A DNA stretch of 64,000 nucleotides from assembly GCF_034653275.1 (NCBI RefSeq), contig NZ_JAYEES010000003.1:992001-1056000 (forward strand). Direction: 5' to 3'. The position numbers and the translations under genes were made by a program. Within the stretch, counting starts at the first letter, position 1. Each line of letters begins with the position of its first letter. Below the pieces are notes generated by a model, which saw only the letters and a list, made by a program, of their open reading frames with translations, had not been told where the DNA came from and ran no database searches. Shown here one piece after another: positions 44,114 to 53,982 of the stretch. The stretch is from Nitrospirillum sp034653275. Lineage in GTDB: Bacteria; Pseudomonadota; Alphaproteobacteria; Azospirillales; Azospirillaceae.

Positions 44114-45442
44114 TTATCCCTGCTTTTGTTCCCGTTCGGCCTTTTCACGTTCAACCGCGCGCCAGCCGATGTCCCGGCGGCAGAACCCCTCTGGCCAGCG
44201 GATGCGGTCCACCGCCTGATAGGCCAGAGCCTGCGCCTGCGCCACCGTCCCCCCGATGGCCGTCACGCCCAGCACCCGGCCGCCATTGGCCAGCACACGG
44301 TCGCCCCCCTCGGGTGTTTTGGCCGCTTTCGTACCGGCATGGAAGACGGTGACCCCGTCGACCTTGCCCGCATCCTCCAGCCCCCCGATGACGGTGTCCT
44401 TCACATAATCACCCGGATAGCCCTGGGCCGCCATCACCACGCACAGGGCGGGGTCGTCGTGCCAACGAACGTCCACATGGTCCAGCTGCCCGTCGCAGGT
44501 GGCCAGCAGCAGCGGCACGATGTCGGACTTCAGGCGGCGCATCAGCACCTGGCATTCCGGGTCGCCGAAGCGCGCGTTGAATTCGATCAGGCGGGGCTTG
44601 GGTCCTTCCCGGCTCGCAACGATCATCAGTCCGGCGAACAGCACGCCGGTGAAGGGTTTGCCCTCCGCCGCCATGCCTCGCACCGTGGGTTCCACGATCT
44701 CGCGCATCACCCGGTCCTGCAGCTCGGGCGTCAGGACGGGGGCGGGGGAATAGGCGCCCATGCCGCCGGTGTTGGGGCCCTGATCGTTATCGAACACCCG
44801 CTTATGGTCCTGCGCGCCCACCAGCGGCAGGGCGTGGGTGCCGTCGCAGAGCGCGAAGAAGCTGGCCTCCTCACCGTCCATGAACTCCTCGACCACCACC
44901 TCGGCGCCGGCGCTGCCGAAGCGGCCGTGCAGCATGGCGTCGTCGATGGCGGCGTGCGCCTCCGCCAGGGTCATGGCGATGACCACGCCCTTGCCGGCGG
45001 CCAGGCCGTCAGCCTTGACCACGATGGGCGCGCCCTGTTCGGTGGCATAGGCCTTGGCGGCGGCGGCATCGGTGAAGCGGCGGTAGGCGGCCGTGGGCAC
45101 GCCGTACTTGGCGCAGATGTCCTTCATGAAGCCCTTGGAGCCTTCCAGGGCGGCGGCGGCCTGGCTGGGGCCGAAGGCCTTGATGCCGGCGGCCGTCAGG
45201 CGGTCCACCAGGCCCAGCACCAGCGGCTGCTCCGGACCCACCACCACCAGGTCCACGGCGTTGGCCGTGGCGAAGGCGACCAGGCCGTCCACGTCGTCGG
45301 CCTTGATGTCCACGCAACTCGCCACGTCGCGGATGCCGGCGTTGCCGGGCGCGCACCATAGCGTGCCGCAAAGGGGCGAGGCCGAGATGGCCCAGCACAG
45401 CGCATGCTCCCGCCCGCCGGATCCGACCACCAGGATCTTCAT
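44114..45442 (-). CDS. purD: Phosphoribosylamine-glycine ligase
   Basis: ATP-grasp enzyme that joins glycine to phosphoribosylamine in purine synthesis. 442 residues. MKILVVGSGGREHAL start, VGPEQPLVLGLVDRL, VKADGLAAGKGVVIA (ATP-grasp), EFMDGEEASFFALCDG, FNARFGDPECQVLMRRL (metal-binding) and KDTVIGGLEDA-like C-domain. Divergent from xseA with 60 bases between. Confidence 0.97.
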   Translation of the reverse strand: MKILVVGSGGREHALCWAISASPLCGTLWCAPGNAGIRDVASCVDIKADDVDGLVAFATANAVDLVVVGPEQPLVLGLVDRLTAAGIKAFGPSQAAAALEGSKGFMKDICAKYGVPTAAYRRFTDAAAAKAYATEQGAPIVVKADGLAAGKGVVIAMTLAEAHAAIDDAMLHGRFGSAGAEVVVEEFMDGEEASFFALCDGTHALPLVGAQDHKRVFDNDQGPNTGGMGAYSPAPVLTPELQDRVMREIVEPTVRGMAAEGKPFTGVLFAGLMIVASREGPKPRLIEFNARFGDPECQVLMRRLKSDIVPLLLATCDGQLDHVDVRWHDDPALCVVMAAQGYPGDYVKDTVIGGLEDAGKVDGVTVFHAGTKAAKTPEGGDRVLANGGRVLGVTAIGGTVAQAQALAYQAVDRIRWPEGFCRRDIGWRAVEREKAEREQKQG

Positions 45443-45502
45443 CGCCTCTACCCCCGATCACGATTCCATCTGTTGAGCGGGTGCTTGTATCATGCCCGCG
45501 CC

Positions 45503-47151
45503 ATGACTCAAGACTTCCCCGACTCACCCCCGCCTTCCTCCGCCGATCTCGGCTATGCCGGCGCCACGCCCGTGGCTGGCGGCAACCTGCCGGAACTCAG
45601 CGTTTCCGACCTGTCGCGCGCCCTGAAGCGCACGGTGGAGGAGACGTTCGGCTATGTCCGCGTGCGGGGCGAGGTCAGCCAGCCCAAGCGCGTCTCCTCC
45701 GGCCACCTGTACCTGCGCCTGAAGGACGACCAGGCGGTGATCGAGGCCGTGTGCTGGAAGGGCACGGTCATGCGCCTCGCCGTGAAGCCGGAAGACGGGA
45801 TGGAGGTGGTGTGCACCGGCCGCCTGACGACCTACCCCGGCCGCTCGCAATACCAGTTGATCATCGAGACCATGGAGCTGGCGGGCGAGGGCGCGCTGCT
45901 CAAGATGCTGGAGGAGCGCAAACGCCGGCTGGCGGCGGAGGGCCTGTTCGATGCCCAGCGCAAGCGGCCGCTGCCCTTCCTGCCCCGCGTCATCGGCGTG
46001 GTGACCTCCCCCACCGGCGCCGTCATCCGCGACATCCTGCACCGTCTGGCCGACCGCTTTCCCCGCCACGTGCTGTTGTGGCCGGTGGCGGTGCAGGGCG
46101 AGCAGGCGGCGGCCCAGGTGGCCCGCGCCATCCAGGGCTTCAACGCCATCGTCCCCGGTGGCCCGGTGCCCCGGCCGGACCTGCTGATCGTGGCGCGCGG
46201 CGGCGGCAGCCTGGAAGACCTGATGCCCTTCAACGAGGAGATCGTGGTGCGGGCGGCGGCGGCCAGCCAGATCCCGCTGATCTCCGCCGTGGGGCATGAG
46301 ACCGACACGACGCTGATCGACTTCGCCTCCGACCGTCGGGCGCCCACCCCCACCGCCGCCGCCGAAATGGCGGTGCCGGTGCGGGCCGAGCTGATGGCCC
46401 AGGTCATGGAATGCGGCCGCCGGCTGGAGGGGACCGCCAACCGCCTGCTGGCCGAGCGCCGCAACCGGGTGGAGGGGCTGGCGCGCGGCTTGGGCGACCC
46501 CCGCGCCCTGCTGGAGGGCTGCGCCCAGCGCCTGGACGACCGGGGCGAACGGCTGGCCCTGTCCATGACCGGCCTGATCCGCCGCCATCGGACGGAGGTG
46601 GCCAAGCTGGGCGCCGGCCTGCGCCACCCGGCCCAGGTGCTGGGCCTGGCCTACGCCCGCCTGGACATCGCCGGCCGTGGCCTGTCCGGCGGCGTGACCC
46701 GCCTGCTGGCCGACCGCACCACCCGCGCCCAGAACCTGGCCCAGCGCCTGACGCCCCAGCCGCTGGTGCGCCGGGCGGAGGAAGGGGGGCGCGCCTCGCC
46801 GACCTCGGCCGCCGCCTGGACGCCAGCTTCGGCCGCGCCGTGGCCGATGGCGCCCGCCGCCTGGAAGGCCAGGCCAAGCTGCTGGAGACGCTGTCCTACC
46901 GGGGGGTGCTGGCCCGTGGCTTCGCCCTGGTCACCACCGCTGAGGGCCACCCCGTGACCAAGGCGGCGGACGCCCCCGCCGGCGGCCGCGTGCGGGTGGA
47001 GTTCATCGATGGCGCCGTGGGCGCCACCCTGGACGGGGAAGGGGCGCCGGCCCCAGCGTCTGTTCCGACGCCCGCCCCAGCGCGGGAGCCTGCGCCCGCA
47101 CCCAAGCCGCGTGCGGCGGCGCGCCCAGGCGGGCAGGGCAGCTTGTTCTGA
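45503..47151 (+). pseudogene. xseA: Exodeoxyribonuclease VII large subunit, frameshifted
   Basis: Subunit of the nuclease that degrades single-stranded DNA. N-terminal OB fold (about 30-130; VRVRGEVSQPKRVSSGHLYLRLKD), catalytic domain (LLIVARGGGSLEDLMPFNEE, AVGHETDTTLIDFASDRRAPTPTAAAE), then a coiled region and a C-terminal part in another frame (LADLGRRLDASFGRAV...LARGFALVTT). One base is missing at the G run 46784-46789; adding it gives EEGGARLADLG and 549 residues. The last 45 residues are P/A-rich. The gene is usually intact, so sequencing error is favoured. Confidence 0.9.
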
Positions 47152-47163
47152 GCAGGGGGAGCC

Positions 47164-48059
47164 CTATTTAGGCCATCGCCGGTGGGTCCACAGCCACTGG
47201 CCGGGATTTTCCAGCACCCAGCGCTCCAGCAACTGGTTCACCACCACGGTGATGGCGCGGATGTCGGCCGGCCGGTCCCCGGTGGGGGCGGGCAGATCCA
47301 TGGGGGAAACGCCTCGATGCGGAAGCGGGCGCCCTTGGGCTTGCGCGTCACCCGCACCGGCACGACGACGGCGCCATGGCGCACCACCACGTCGCCGGCG
47401 ATGGTGCCGGTCATGGCGTCATGGCCCAGGAAGGGCACGGCGATGCCCTCGTTCAGCTTCTGGTCGGCCAGGATGCCCAGGATGCCGCCCGCCCGCATGG
47501 CCGCCAGGATGCCCTTGGCCGAGGCGCGGCCCTTGGGTACCAGTGTGGTGCCCAGCTCGCCCCGCGCCTCGGCCAGCAACTTGTCGACCGAGGGGTTGTT
47601 GGGCGCGCGGTAGATGGCCGTCATGGTGGTGCCGCACTTGAACACGGTCATGGCCACCAGTTCCCAATTGCCGAAATGCCCGGTCAGGATGACGCCGGGC
47701 TTGCCGTCGGTCACCAGGCCCCGCACATGCTCCGCCCCGATTAGCTCGACCCGCTGCTCCCACTCGCGCGAGATGGTCTTCAGGTGGGGATATTCGGCCA
47801 GGGTGCGGCACAGGTTGTCCCAGGAGTCGCGGGCCACGCGTCGGCGCCCCGCCGCGTCCAGCTGGGGCATGGCCCGTTCCAGGTTGCGCAGCACCTTGGC
47901 GTTGCCGCCGATGCGCGGTCCCAGGGTGCGCCCGACCCAGCCGCCGAAGTCCGACGCCACGTCGGCCGGCAGCAGGCCCAGCAGCCTGAACAGGGCGCGG
48001 ATGCCCGCCGCCTCGATGGCGTAGCGCAGGGAGGAAGGCTGGGTACCGTGCTCGGCCAT
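47164..48059 (-). pseudogene. LpxL/HtrB-family lipid A lauroyl-type acyltransferase, frameshifted
   Basis: Membrane-associated acyltransferase adding a secondary acyl chain to lipid A. Residues 15-270 are in one frame, with the HX4(D/E) motif TGHFGNWEL and ADQKLNEGIAVPFLG. The last 35 residues (MDLPAPTGDRP...GQWLWTHRRWP) are in another. The break is at the C run shown as GGGGG at 47302-47306; one more base rejoins EAFPPMDLPAP and gives 298 residues. The start at 48059 has GGGAG upstream. The 12-base gap to xseA is convergent. The 240 bases upstream (48060-48300) hold no recognisable gene. Confidence 0.88.
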
Positions 48060-48300
48060 GGAAACTCCCGTGCCGGTCCCCATGGCGATGGGCCGGCCGT
48101 CCTGGAAAGGTTGGGGATGGCACCCCATCCGAACCCAGAAAGACGACCTCCAAGGCGGACAACAGCGGGGGCCGCCGGGTCCCAACGCCGACGGCGGCTA
48201 CAGCTATCGGGTGCTTTTCGCCGTGGGTCAAGCGCGGCGGGTCGGTCGCTCCGGTCCGGCTGGCGCCCGGGCCCCCACCCCGTCCTGGGAAGCCGGGTCT

Positions 48301-49281
48301 CTAGGACACCGTCCCCAGAACACGGTCCAGCGCGGCGGGGTCGTCGAAGGCCAGCACCACGGGCAGGGCCTTTATGGCCGTTTGGTACGCGGCGGGTAGT
48401 CGCACCCAGTCCTTCTCCGTCGTCAGCGGCACCGCGCCCAGGGCGCTGGCGCGGTCCACCAGGCGGGCGATTTCGGCCTCGGCATAGGGGTGATGGTCGG
48501 GGAAGGGCAGCGCCTCCGTCATCGTCAGGCCCAGCTCACGGCAGGTGTCGAAGAACTTGCCCGGCCGGCCGATGCCGGCGAAGGCCAGGACCGGCCGCCC
48601 GGCCAGCCCGGCGGCCACGGCCGCGTCCGGCACCAGCCGCGCGGTCAGGATGGGCAGTGTGGGGGCGAGCCCGGCCACCTGGACCGCGGCGCCCGTGCGG
48701 TCCGCGCCCACGATCACCACCGCCCGCGCCCGGGCCAGCCCATCGGCCAGCGGCTCGCGCAAGGGGCCGGCCGGGATGACGTGGCCGTTGCCGAAGCCGG
48801 CGCCGCCGTCCACCACCAGCAGCGACAGGTCCTTGGCCAGGGCCGGGTTCTGGAAGCCGTCGTCCATCACCAAGGCCTGGGCACCACCGTCACGGGCGGC
48901 GCGGGCGCCGGCCAGGCGGTCGGCCGATATCCAGGCCGGGGCGGTGCGCGACAGCAGCAGCGGCTCATCCCCCACGTCAGCGGCGCAATGCTCGGCCGGG
49001 TCGACCCGCAGGGGACCGGTGAGGCGGCCGCCATAGCCGCGCGACAGATAATGGGCCTGGACGCCCCGGGCGCGCAGGGCGCGCATGACCGCCTGCGCCA
49101 CCGGCGTCTTGCCGGCGCCGCCCGCCACCAGGTTGCCGACGCAGATGACGGGGATGCCGGCGCCCTGGGGCGCGGCCTTGGCCTGCCGCCGGCGGGCTCC
49201 CAGGGCGTAGAGGCACGCCAGGGGGCTCAGCAGCGCCGCCAGCGGCCCGGCGGGTTGGTACCAGAAGCCGGGGGCCTTCAC
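48301..49281 (-). CDS. lpxK: Tetraacyldisaccharide 4'-kinase
   Basis: Inner-membrane kinase that adds the 4'-phosphate in lipid A synthesis. 326 residues. MKAPGFWY start with a hydrophobic segment (about 12-28), Walker A GGAGKTP (about 54-60), LSRGYGG, DDGFQNPALAKDLSLLVVD and GIGRPGKFFDT, all LpxK signatures. Its start overlaps the waaA stop, so the two are one operon. Upstream of the lpxL-like gene. Confidence 0.96.
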   Translation of the reverse strand: MKAPGFWYQPAGPLAALLSPLACLYALGARRRQAKAAPQGAGIPVICVGNLVAGGAGKTPVAQAVMRALRARGVQAHYLSRGYGGRLTGPLRVDPAEHCAADVGDEPLLLSRTAPAWISADRLAGARAARDGGAQALVMDDGFQNPALAKDLSLLVVDGGAGFGNGHVIPAGPLREPLADGLARARAVVIVGADRTGAAVQVAGLAPTLPILTARLVPDAAVAAGLAGRPVLAFAGIGRPGKFFDTCRELGLTMTEALPFPDHHPYAEAEIARLVDRASALGAVPLTTEKDWVRLPAAYQTAIKALPVVLAFDDPAALDRVLGTVS

Positions 49282-50570
49282 CGGCCATCCCCGGCGGTGT
49301 GCAGGCCGGCCTCGGCCAGCAGGGGGGCCAGGGCGGCCATCACCCGGTCCACGGCGTCGCGGTTGTCGTCGGCCACCGCCTTGGCGGCGCCGGCCTGGGC
49401 GTCCCGCGCGGCCGGGTCGGTCAGCAGGGTGTGCACCGCCTCGGCCAGGCCCGCCCCGTCCGGCACCCGCCGGGCGCCGCCGGCCGCCTCCAGGGTCGCG
49501 GCGATCTCCGCGAAATTATGCATGTGCGGGCCGTAGACGATGGCGGCCCCCAGCTGTGCCGGCTCGATGGGGTTGTGCCCGCCCACCGGCACGAAGGATC
49601 CGCCGACGGCGGCCACCGGCGCCAAGCGGAAGAACAGGCCCAACTCGCCCAGCGTGTCGGCCACGTGCAGGGCGTCGGCCGCCGCCGGCAGGGCGCCGCC
49701 GGCGCGGCGGCTGACGGTCAGGCCTTGGGCCTGGAAGGCGGCGGCGATCTCCGGCCCCCGTGCGGGGTGACGGGGCACCACCAGGGTCAGCAGGCCGGGG
49801 ATGCGGGGGGCCAGGCGCTGGTGCGCCTGGGCGGCCAAGTCGTCCTCGCCCGGGTGGGTGCTGGCGAAGACCCAGGCGGGGCGGCCGGCCACGGCGGTCC
49901 GCAGGGCGGCCAGGGCCGCCGGATCCGCCGGCAGGGGGCTGGTGGAGTATTTCAGGTTGCCGACGCAGCGCACGTCGGCCAGGCCCAGGTCGCGCAGGCG
50001 TCCCGCCTCCGTCGCCGTCTGGGCCAGCGCCAGGCGGAAGGTGGACAGCAGGCGATGGGCGGTGCGGGGCGCGCGGCGCCAGTTGCGGTGGCTGCCGGCG
50101 GACAGGCGGGCGTTCACCAGGGCGGTGGGCACCTTGGCCTTGCGCAGGGCGCGCAGCAGGTTGGGCCAGAACTCCGATTCGATCCACAGGGCGGCGTCGG
50201 GCCGCCAATGGTCGATGAAGCGCGCCACCGCCGCCGGCAGGTCCACGGGCACAAACTGGTGGATGGCCCCGGCCGGCAGGCGCTGCGCCATCAGGGTGGC
50301 GGAGGTGACGGTGCCGGTGGTGACCAGCACGGTGGGCCGGGGCGTCAGCGCCAGCAGCCGGTCGATCAGGGGCAGCACGGCTATGGATTCGCCCACGCTG
50401 GCGGCATGCAGCCAGATCAGCCGTCCCGGGGGACGGGGCAGACCGGCGTGGCCCAGGCGCTCGGGCAGGCGGTGGGGATCTTCCTTGCCGGCGGCCAGCC
50501 GCCGGTCCAGCAGGCGGCGGACGGCGGGGCCGGCCAGGGCGGTCAGCCCGCGATAAAGCGCTTCCAGCAT
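49278..50570 (-). CDS. waaA: 3-deoxy-D-manno-octulosonic acid (Kdo) transferase
   Basis: GT30 glycosyltransferase that adds Kdo to lipid IVA. 430 residues. MLEALYRGLTALAGP start, WLHAASVGES (acceptor-site motif), ESEFWPNLLRAL, NARLSAGSHRNW, ASTHPGEDD and GHNPIEPAQLGAAIVYGPHMHNF. Two Rossmann domains. Overlaps lpxK. An in-frame start at 50630 would add 20 unlike residues and was rejected. Confidence 0.96.
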   Translation of the reverse strand: MLEALYRGLTALAGPAVRRLLDRRLAAGKEDPHRLPERLGHAGLPRPPGRLIWLHAASVGESIAVLPLIDRLLALTPRPTVLVTTGTVTSATLMAQRLPAGAIHQFVPVDLPAAVARFIDHWRPDAALWIESEFWPNLLRALRKAKVPTALVNARLSAGSHRNWRRAPRTAHRLLSTFRLALAQTATEAGRLRDLGLADVRCVGNLKYSTSPLPADPAALAALRTAVAGRPAWVFASTHPGEDDLAAQAHQRLAPRIPGLLTLVVPRHPARGPEIAAAFQAQGLTVSRRAGGALPAAADALHVADTLGELGLFFRLAPVAAVGGSFVPVGGHNPIEPAQLGAAIVYGPHMHNFAEIAATLEAAGGARRVPDGAGLAEAVHTLLTDPAARDAQAGAAKAVADDNRDAVDRVMAALAPLLAEAGLHTAGDGR

Positions 50571-50700
50571 ACCGGTCGTGTCAGGGAAACGGATAGGGCG
50601 GCGGGACGGGCCCGCCGCGGTCGCCGCCACCCTAGCACCGGCCCCGCGCCCGCTTCAACGAATGCAGGTCAATTGTGCCAGCGGGGGGTCACGTGGGGGT

Positions 50701-51777
50701 TCAACTGGCCTTCTTGGCCTCGTCCGCCCCGGGGGCCAAGCCCACGTCCAGGACGGGGACCGGGTCCAGCGCCGGATGGCCGCGGAAGGGACGCAGGTTG
50801 TTCAGGAACTGCGCCGCCGACGCGGACCAGGAAAAGGTCAGGGCGTGGCGGCGGCACTTGTCGCCCGGGATCTCCAGGGCGGCCAGGGCGGCCTTGCGCA
50901 AATCCTCGTCCAGCACGGCCACGTCCGACCCCGCCAGCACGTCCAGCGGCCCCGGCACCGGGTACGCCGCCACCGGCACGCCGGAGGCCAGCGCCTCCAG
51001 CAGCACCAGGCCGAAGGTGTCGGTGCGCGAGGGGAAGACGAAGACGTCGCCGGCGGCGTAGTGCCTGGCCAGCTCTTCCCCATGCTTGGGCCCGACGAAC
51101 CGGGCGGCCGGATACTTGGCCTTCAGCTCGTCCAGCTGCGGGCCGCCGCCCACCACCACCTTGGTGCCGGGCAGGTCGAGCGACAGGAAGGCCTCGATGT
51201 TCTTCTCCACCGCCACCCGGCCCACATACATGAAGATGGGGCGGGGGAAGGGCAGGAAGTCCTTCTCGCGCGGGCGGAACAGGTCGGTGTCGACGCCGCG
51301 CGACCAGCGTTTGATGTTGCGGAAACCCCGGTCCACCAGGTCGTTCTCGATGGAGGGCGTCGCCACCATGACGGCGGAGGCCGGCGCGTGGAAGCGGCGC
51401 ACCAGGGCATAGCTGAGGCGCAGCGGGATGGGGAAGCGGTCGCGGACGTATTCCGGGAAGCGCGTGTGGTAGGCGGTGGTGAAGGGGATGCGCCGGCGCA
51501 GGCAATAGCGCCGGGCGGCCAGGCCCAGGGGGCCCTCGGTGGCGATGTGGATGGCGTCGGGCTGGATCTCGTCGATCATGCGACGCAGGCGGGCGCCGGG
51601 TTTCAGCGCCAGGCGGATTTCCGGGTATGTGGGCATGGGCACGGTGCGGAAGCGGTCGGGGGCGATGACCTCGACCTCATGGCCCAGCTGGCGCAATTCG
51701 TCCCGCGTCGTGGTCAGGGTGCGGACCACGCCGTTCACCTGGGGGTGCCACGCATCCGTGACGATCAGGATTTTCAC
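50701..51777 (-). CDS. Glycosyltransferase family 4 (GT-B) protein
   Basis: 358 residues with a GTG start. VKILIVTDAWHPQVNGVVRT and AIHIATEGPLGLAARRYC in the N-terminal domain; YVGRVAVEKN, GPKHGEELARHYAAGDVFVFPSRTDTFGLVLLEALASGVPV (the EX7E nucleotide-sugar motif) in the C-terminal domain. This subgroup resembles glycosyltransferases that act on lipids such as diacylglycerol or phosphatidylinositol (SqdX/PimB-like). The start overlaps the stop of the metallophosphatase gene (GTGA), so they are co-translated. Confidence 0.88.
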   Translation of the reverse strand: MKILIVTDAWHPQVNGVVRTLTTTRDELRQLGHEVEVIAPDRFRTVPMPTYPEIRLALKPGARLRRMIDEIQPDAIHIATEGPLGLAARRYCLRRRIPFTTAYHTRFPEYVRDRFPIPLRLSYALVRRFHAPASAVMVATPSIENDLVDRGFRNIKRWSRGVDTDLFRPREKDFLPFPRPIFMYVGRVAVEKNIEAFLSLDLPGTKVVVGGGPQLDELKAKYPAARFVGPKHGEELARHYAAGDVFVFPSRTDTFGLVLLEALASGVPVAAYPVPGPLDVLAGSDVAVLDEDLRKAALAALEIPGDKCRRHALTFSWSASAAQFLNNLRPFRGHPALDPVPVLDVGLAPGADEAKKAS

Positions 51778-52607
51778 GCTGCAGCCTTCTGCGTCGTCCC
51801 GCCCGGCTGCCCAGGCTGCCGCGCCGCCGCGCGCTTGCGCACTTCGTCCGCCCAATGAATGATCTCCAACGTGCCGTCGGCGTGTTCGACCAATGCGGTG
51901 CACGATTCCACCCAGTCCCCGTCGTTGCAGTAGAGGACGCCACCCATGTCACGCATCTCGGCGTGGTGGATGTGGCCACAAATGATGCCGTCGACCTGGC
52001 GGCGCTTGGCCTCGTCCGCCAGCGCCTGCTCGTAATTGCCGATGAACTCCACCGCCTTCTTGGTGCGGTTCTTCAGGTAGGCGGAGAGCGACCAGTACTG
52101 GAAGCCGAAGCGGCGGCGGGCGGCGTTCAGCCAGGTGTTCAGGGTCAGCAGCACCGTGTAGGCGCTGTCCCCGACATAGGCCAGCCACTTGGCGTACTTC
52201 ACCACCGCGTCGAACAGGTCGCCGTGCAGCACCAGGAAGCGGCGGCCGTCGGCGGTGGTGTGGACCGCGTCCTCCAGGATGGTGACGCCGCCGAACTGCA
52301 GGCCGATGAAGTCGCGGAAGACTTCGTCATGATTGCCCGGGATCAGGAAAACCTTGGTGCCCTTGCGCACCCGGCGCAGCACCTTCTGCACCACGTCGTT
52401 GTGGGCCTGCGGCCAGTACCAGCCCTTCTTCAGGCGCCACCCGTCGACGATGTCGCCCACCAGGTACAGGTATTCCGACTCGGTGTGCTTCAGGAAATCC
52501 AGCAGCATGTCGGCCTGGCAGCCGCGGGTCCCCAGATGCAGATCGGAGAGCCATATGCTGCGGTATCGCCGCGGGGCCTCGTGTTCCGTCTCCATGTCCG
52601 TCTCCAT
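51774..52607 (-). CDS. LpxH-like UDP-2,3-diacylglucosamine diphosphatase / metallophosphoesterase
   Basis: 277 residues from 52607. Five metallophosphoesterase blocks are present: SDLHLG (about 21-26), GDIVDGW (51-57), GNHDEVFRD, LHGDLFD and GHIHHAEM. The family includes LpxH, which splits UDP-diacylglucosamine in lipid A synthesis. Many alphaproteobacteria use LpxI for that step, so this paralogue may act on another lipid diphosphate. A start at 52595 is equally possible. It forms an operon with the following glycosyltransferase. Confidence 0.85.
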   Translation of the reverse strand: METDMETEHEAPRRYRSIWLSDLHLGTRGCQADMLLDFLKHTESEYLYLVGDIVDGWRLKKGWYWPQAHNDVVQKVLRRVRKGTKVFLIPGNHDEVFRDFIGLQFGGVTILEDAVHTTADGRRFLVLHGDLFDAVVKYAKWLAYVGDSAYTVLLTLNTWLNAARRRFGFQYWSLSAYLKNRTKKAVEFIGNYEQALADEAKRRQVDGIICGHIHHAEMRDMGGVLYCNDGDWVESCTALVEHADGTLEIIHWADEVRKRAAARQPGQPGGTTQKAAA

Positions 52608-52780
52608 GCTACGCCCCCGAGATGACCCACGCAGACAATCAATAGTAATGTTGACAGGGCTATACCGCAGCATGTAGGGCAAGACAAATGGTGATGAAGG
52701 CGAGTTCAAGGACTTCACCATATATTCACGGGGCATTCATAAATATGTCTTCCGTCCTTCACTTGGCTGTCACGGAACCT

Positions 52781-53731
52781 ATGTCCGCGCCCGCGCGCCG
52801 ACTATTGATCATTCACAATCCTGTGGCGGGCCGCCGCCGGCGGGGCCTGATGGGGCGGGTGGTCGATGCCTTGCGCCAAGGCGGGGCCGATGTGGCGGTG
52901 GTGGAAACCACCGGCCCGCGCGATGCGGAACGCCTGGCGGGCTTGGCCGCCTCCGGCGCGCTGACGGACGGGCGCCTCCCAGATGCCGTCGTGGCCTCGG
53001 GCGGCGACGGCACCATCAACGAGGTGGTGAATGGCCTCCTGGCGGCGCCGACCCTGTCGCCCCCGGCCCTGGGACTGATCCCCCTGGGCACGGCCAATGT
53101 GCTGGCGGCGGAACTGGACCTGCCCTCCGGCGTGGCCGAGCTGGCGCGCACCCTGGCGGGCGCGGTGCCACGCACCATCCACGCCGGGCGCGCCAACGGC
53201 CGCCTGTTCACCATGATGGCCGGCGTGGGCCTGGACGCCCATGTGGTGGAGGGGGTGGACCCCGGGGTGAAGCGCCGTATCGGCAAGGGCGCCTACGTGC
53301 TGGAAAGCCTGGCGCAGATCGCGCGCTGGCCCAGCCCGCGCTATCGCGTGATCACGACGGACGCGGCCGGCCAGGTCCGCGAGCACGAGGCCGCGTCCTG
53401 CATCGTGGCCAAGGGCCATTTCTATGGCGGCCGCTTCGTCTGCGCGCCCGACGCCCGGCTGGACGAAGGCGGCTTCCACGTCTGCCTGTTCGAGGTGGGC
53501 GGACGGCTGGCGGCGCTGGGCTATGGCGCGGCGCTGGTGACGGGCCGGCTGGCCCGCTGGACGGAAGCGAAGGGGGGCTCGGGGTACCGCGTGGTGCCGG
53601 CGGTGCGGGTGCGGATCGAGGGACCGGCGGGCGATCCGGTGCAGGGGGATGGCGACACCATCGCCCGGCTGCCGGTGGATATGGAAACGGCGGCGCCTTT
53701 CCGTGTGCTGGCGCCGCCGCTCCGCCCCTAA
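52781..53731 (+). CDS. Diacylglycerol kinase family lipid kinase
   Basis: About 316 residues. DAGK catalytic domain with HNPVAG (about 12-17), VASGGDGTINEVVNGLL and LIPLGTANVLAAELDLP; the C-terminal YegS/LCB5-like beta domain follows (VRIEGPAGDPVQGDGD). The substrate could be diacylglycerol or another lipid alcohol. Upstream in-frame starts at 52745 and 52688 exist. TTGACA (52651) with TGTAGG 16 bases later could be its promoter. Divergent from the LpxH-like/glycosyltransferase pair, with which it may share a glycolipid pathway (inference). Confidence 0.88.
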   Translation: MSAPARRLLIIHNPVAGRRRRGLMGRVVDALRQGGADVAVVETTGPRDAERLAGLAASGALTDGRLPDAVVASGGDGTINEVVNGLLAAPTLSPPALGLIPLGTANVLAAELDLPSGVAELARTLAGAVPRTIHAGRANGRLFTMMAGVGLDAHVVEGVDPGVKRRIGKGAYVLESLAQIARWPSPRYRVITTDAAGQVREHEAASCIVAKGHFYGGRFVCAPDARLDEGGFHVCLFEVGGRLAALGYGAALVTGRLARWTEAKGGSGYRVVPAVRVRIEGPAGDPVQGDGDTIARLPVDMETAAPFRVLAPPLRP

Positions 53732-53798
53732 TCACAACTGAGATTAAGTGTCCCGTCCGCCCTCAAAGGGGGCGCTGGTCTGCCCCCTGTCGTCACAT

Positions 53799-53940
53799 CA
53801 GGCAACGTTACTGACTCTGGTGTTCAGGCAACTCTGGTTCCAGGCAACGCCAGGCCACTCGACCCGGTACGCGACTCCAAGACTCCATAAACCTCAGGCC
53901 ATCTAAAAACGGGTTCTCACCAGGCAACTCAGGCTTCGAT
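53799..53940. repeat. Cluster of short CAGGCAAC repeats
   Basis: Exact CAGGCAAC at 53799, 53825, 53841 and 53921, with decayed copies CAGGCCAC (53851), CAGGCCAT (about 53895) and CAGGCTTC (53931). Two of them share the longer unit ACTCTGGT plus CAGGCAAC. They fill the otherwise empty gap between the lipid kinase and the next gene. This stretch looks less GC-biased than its surroundings. Confidence 0.5.
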
Positions 53941-53982
53941 GGGGCCCGGGGCCCCCTCGTTCTTTAGTATAGCGGCGGACGC

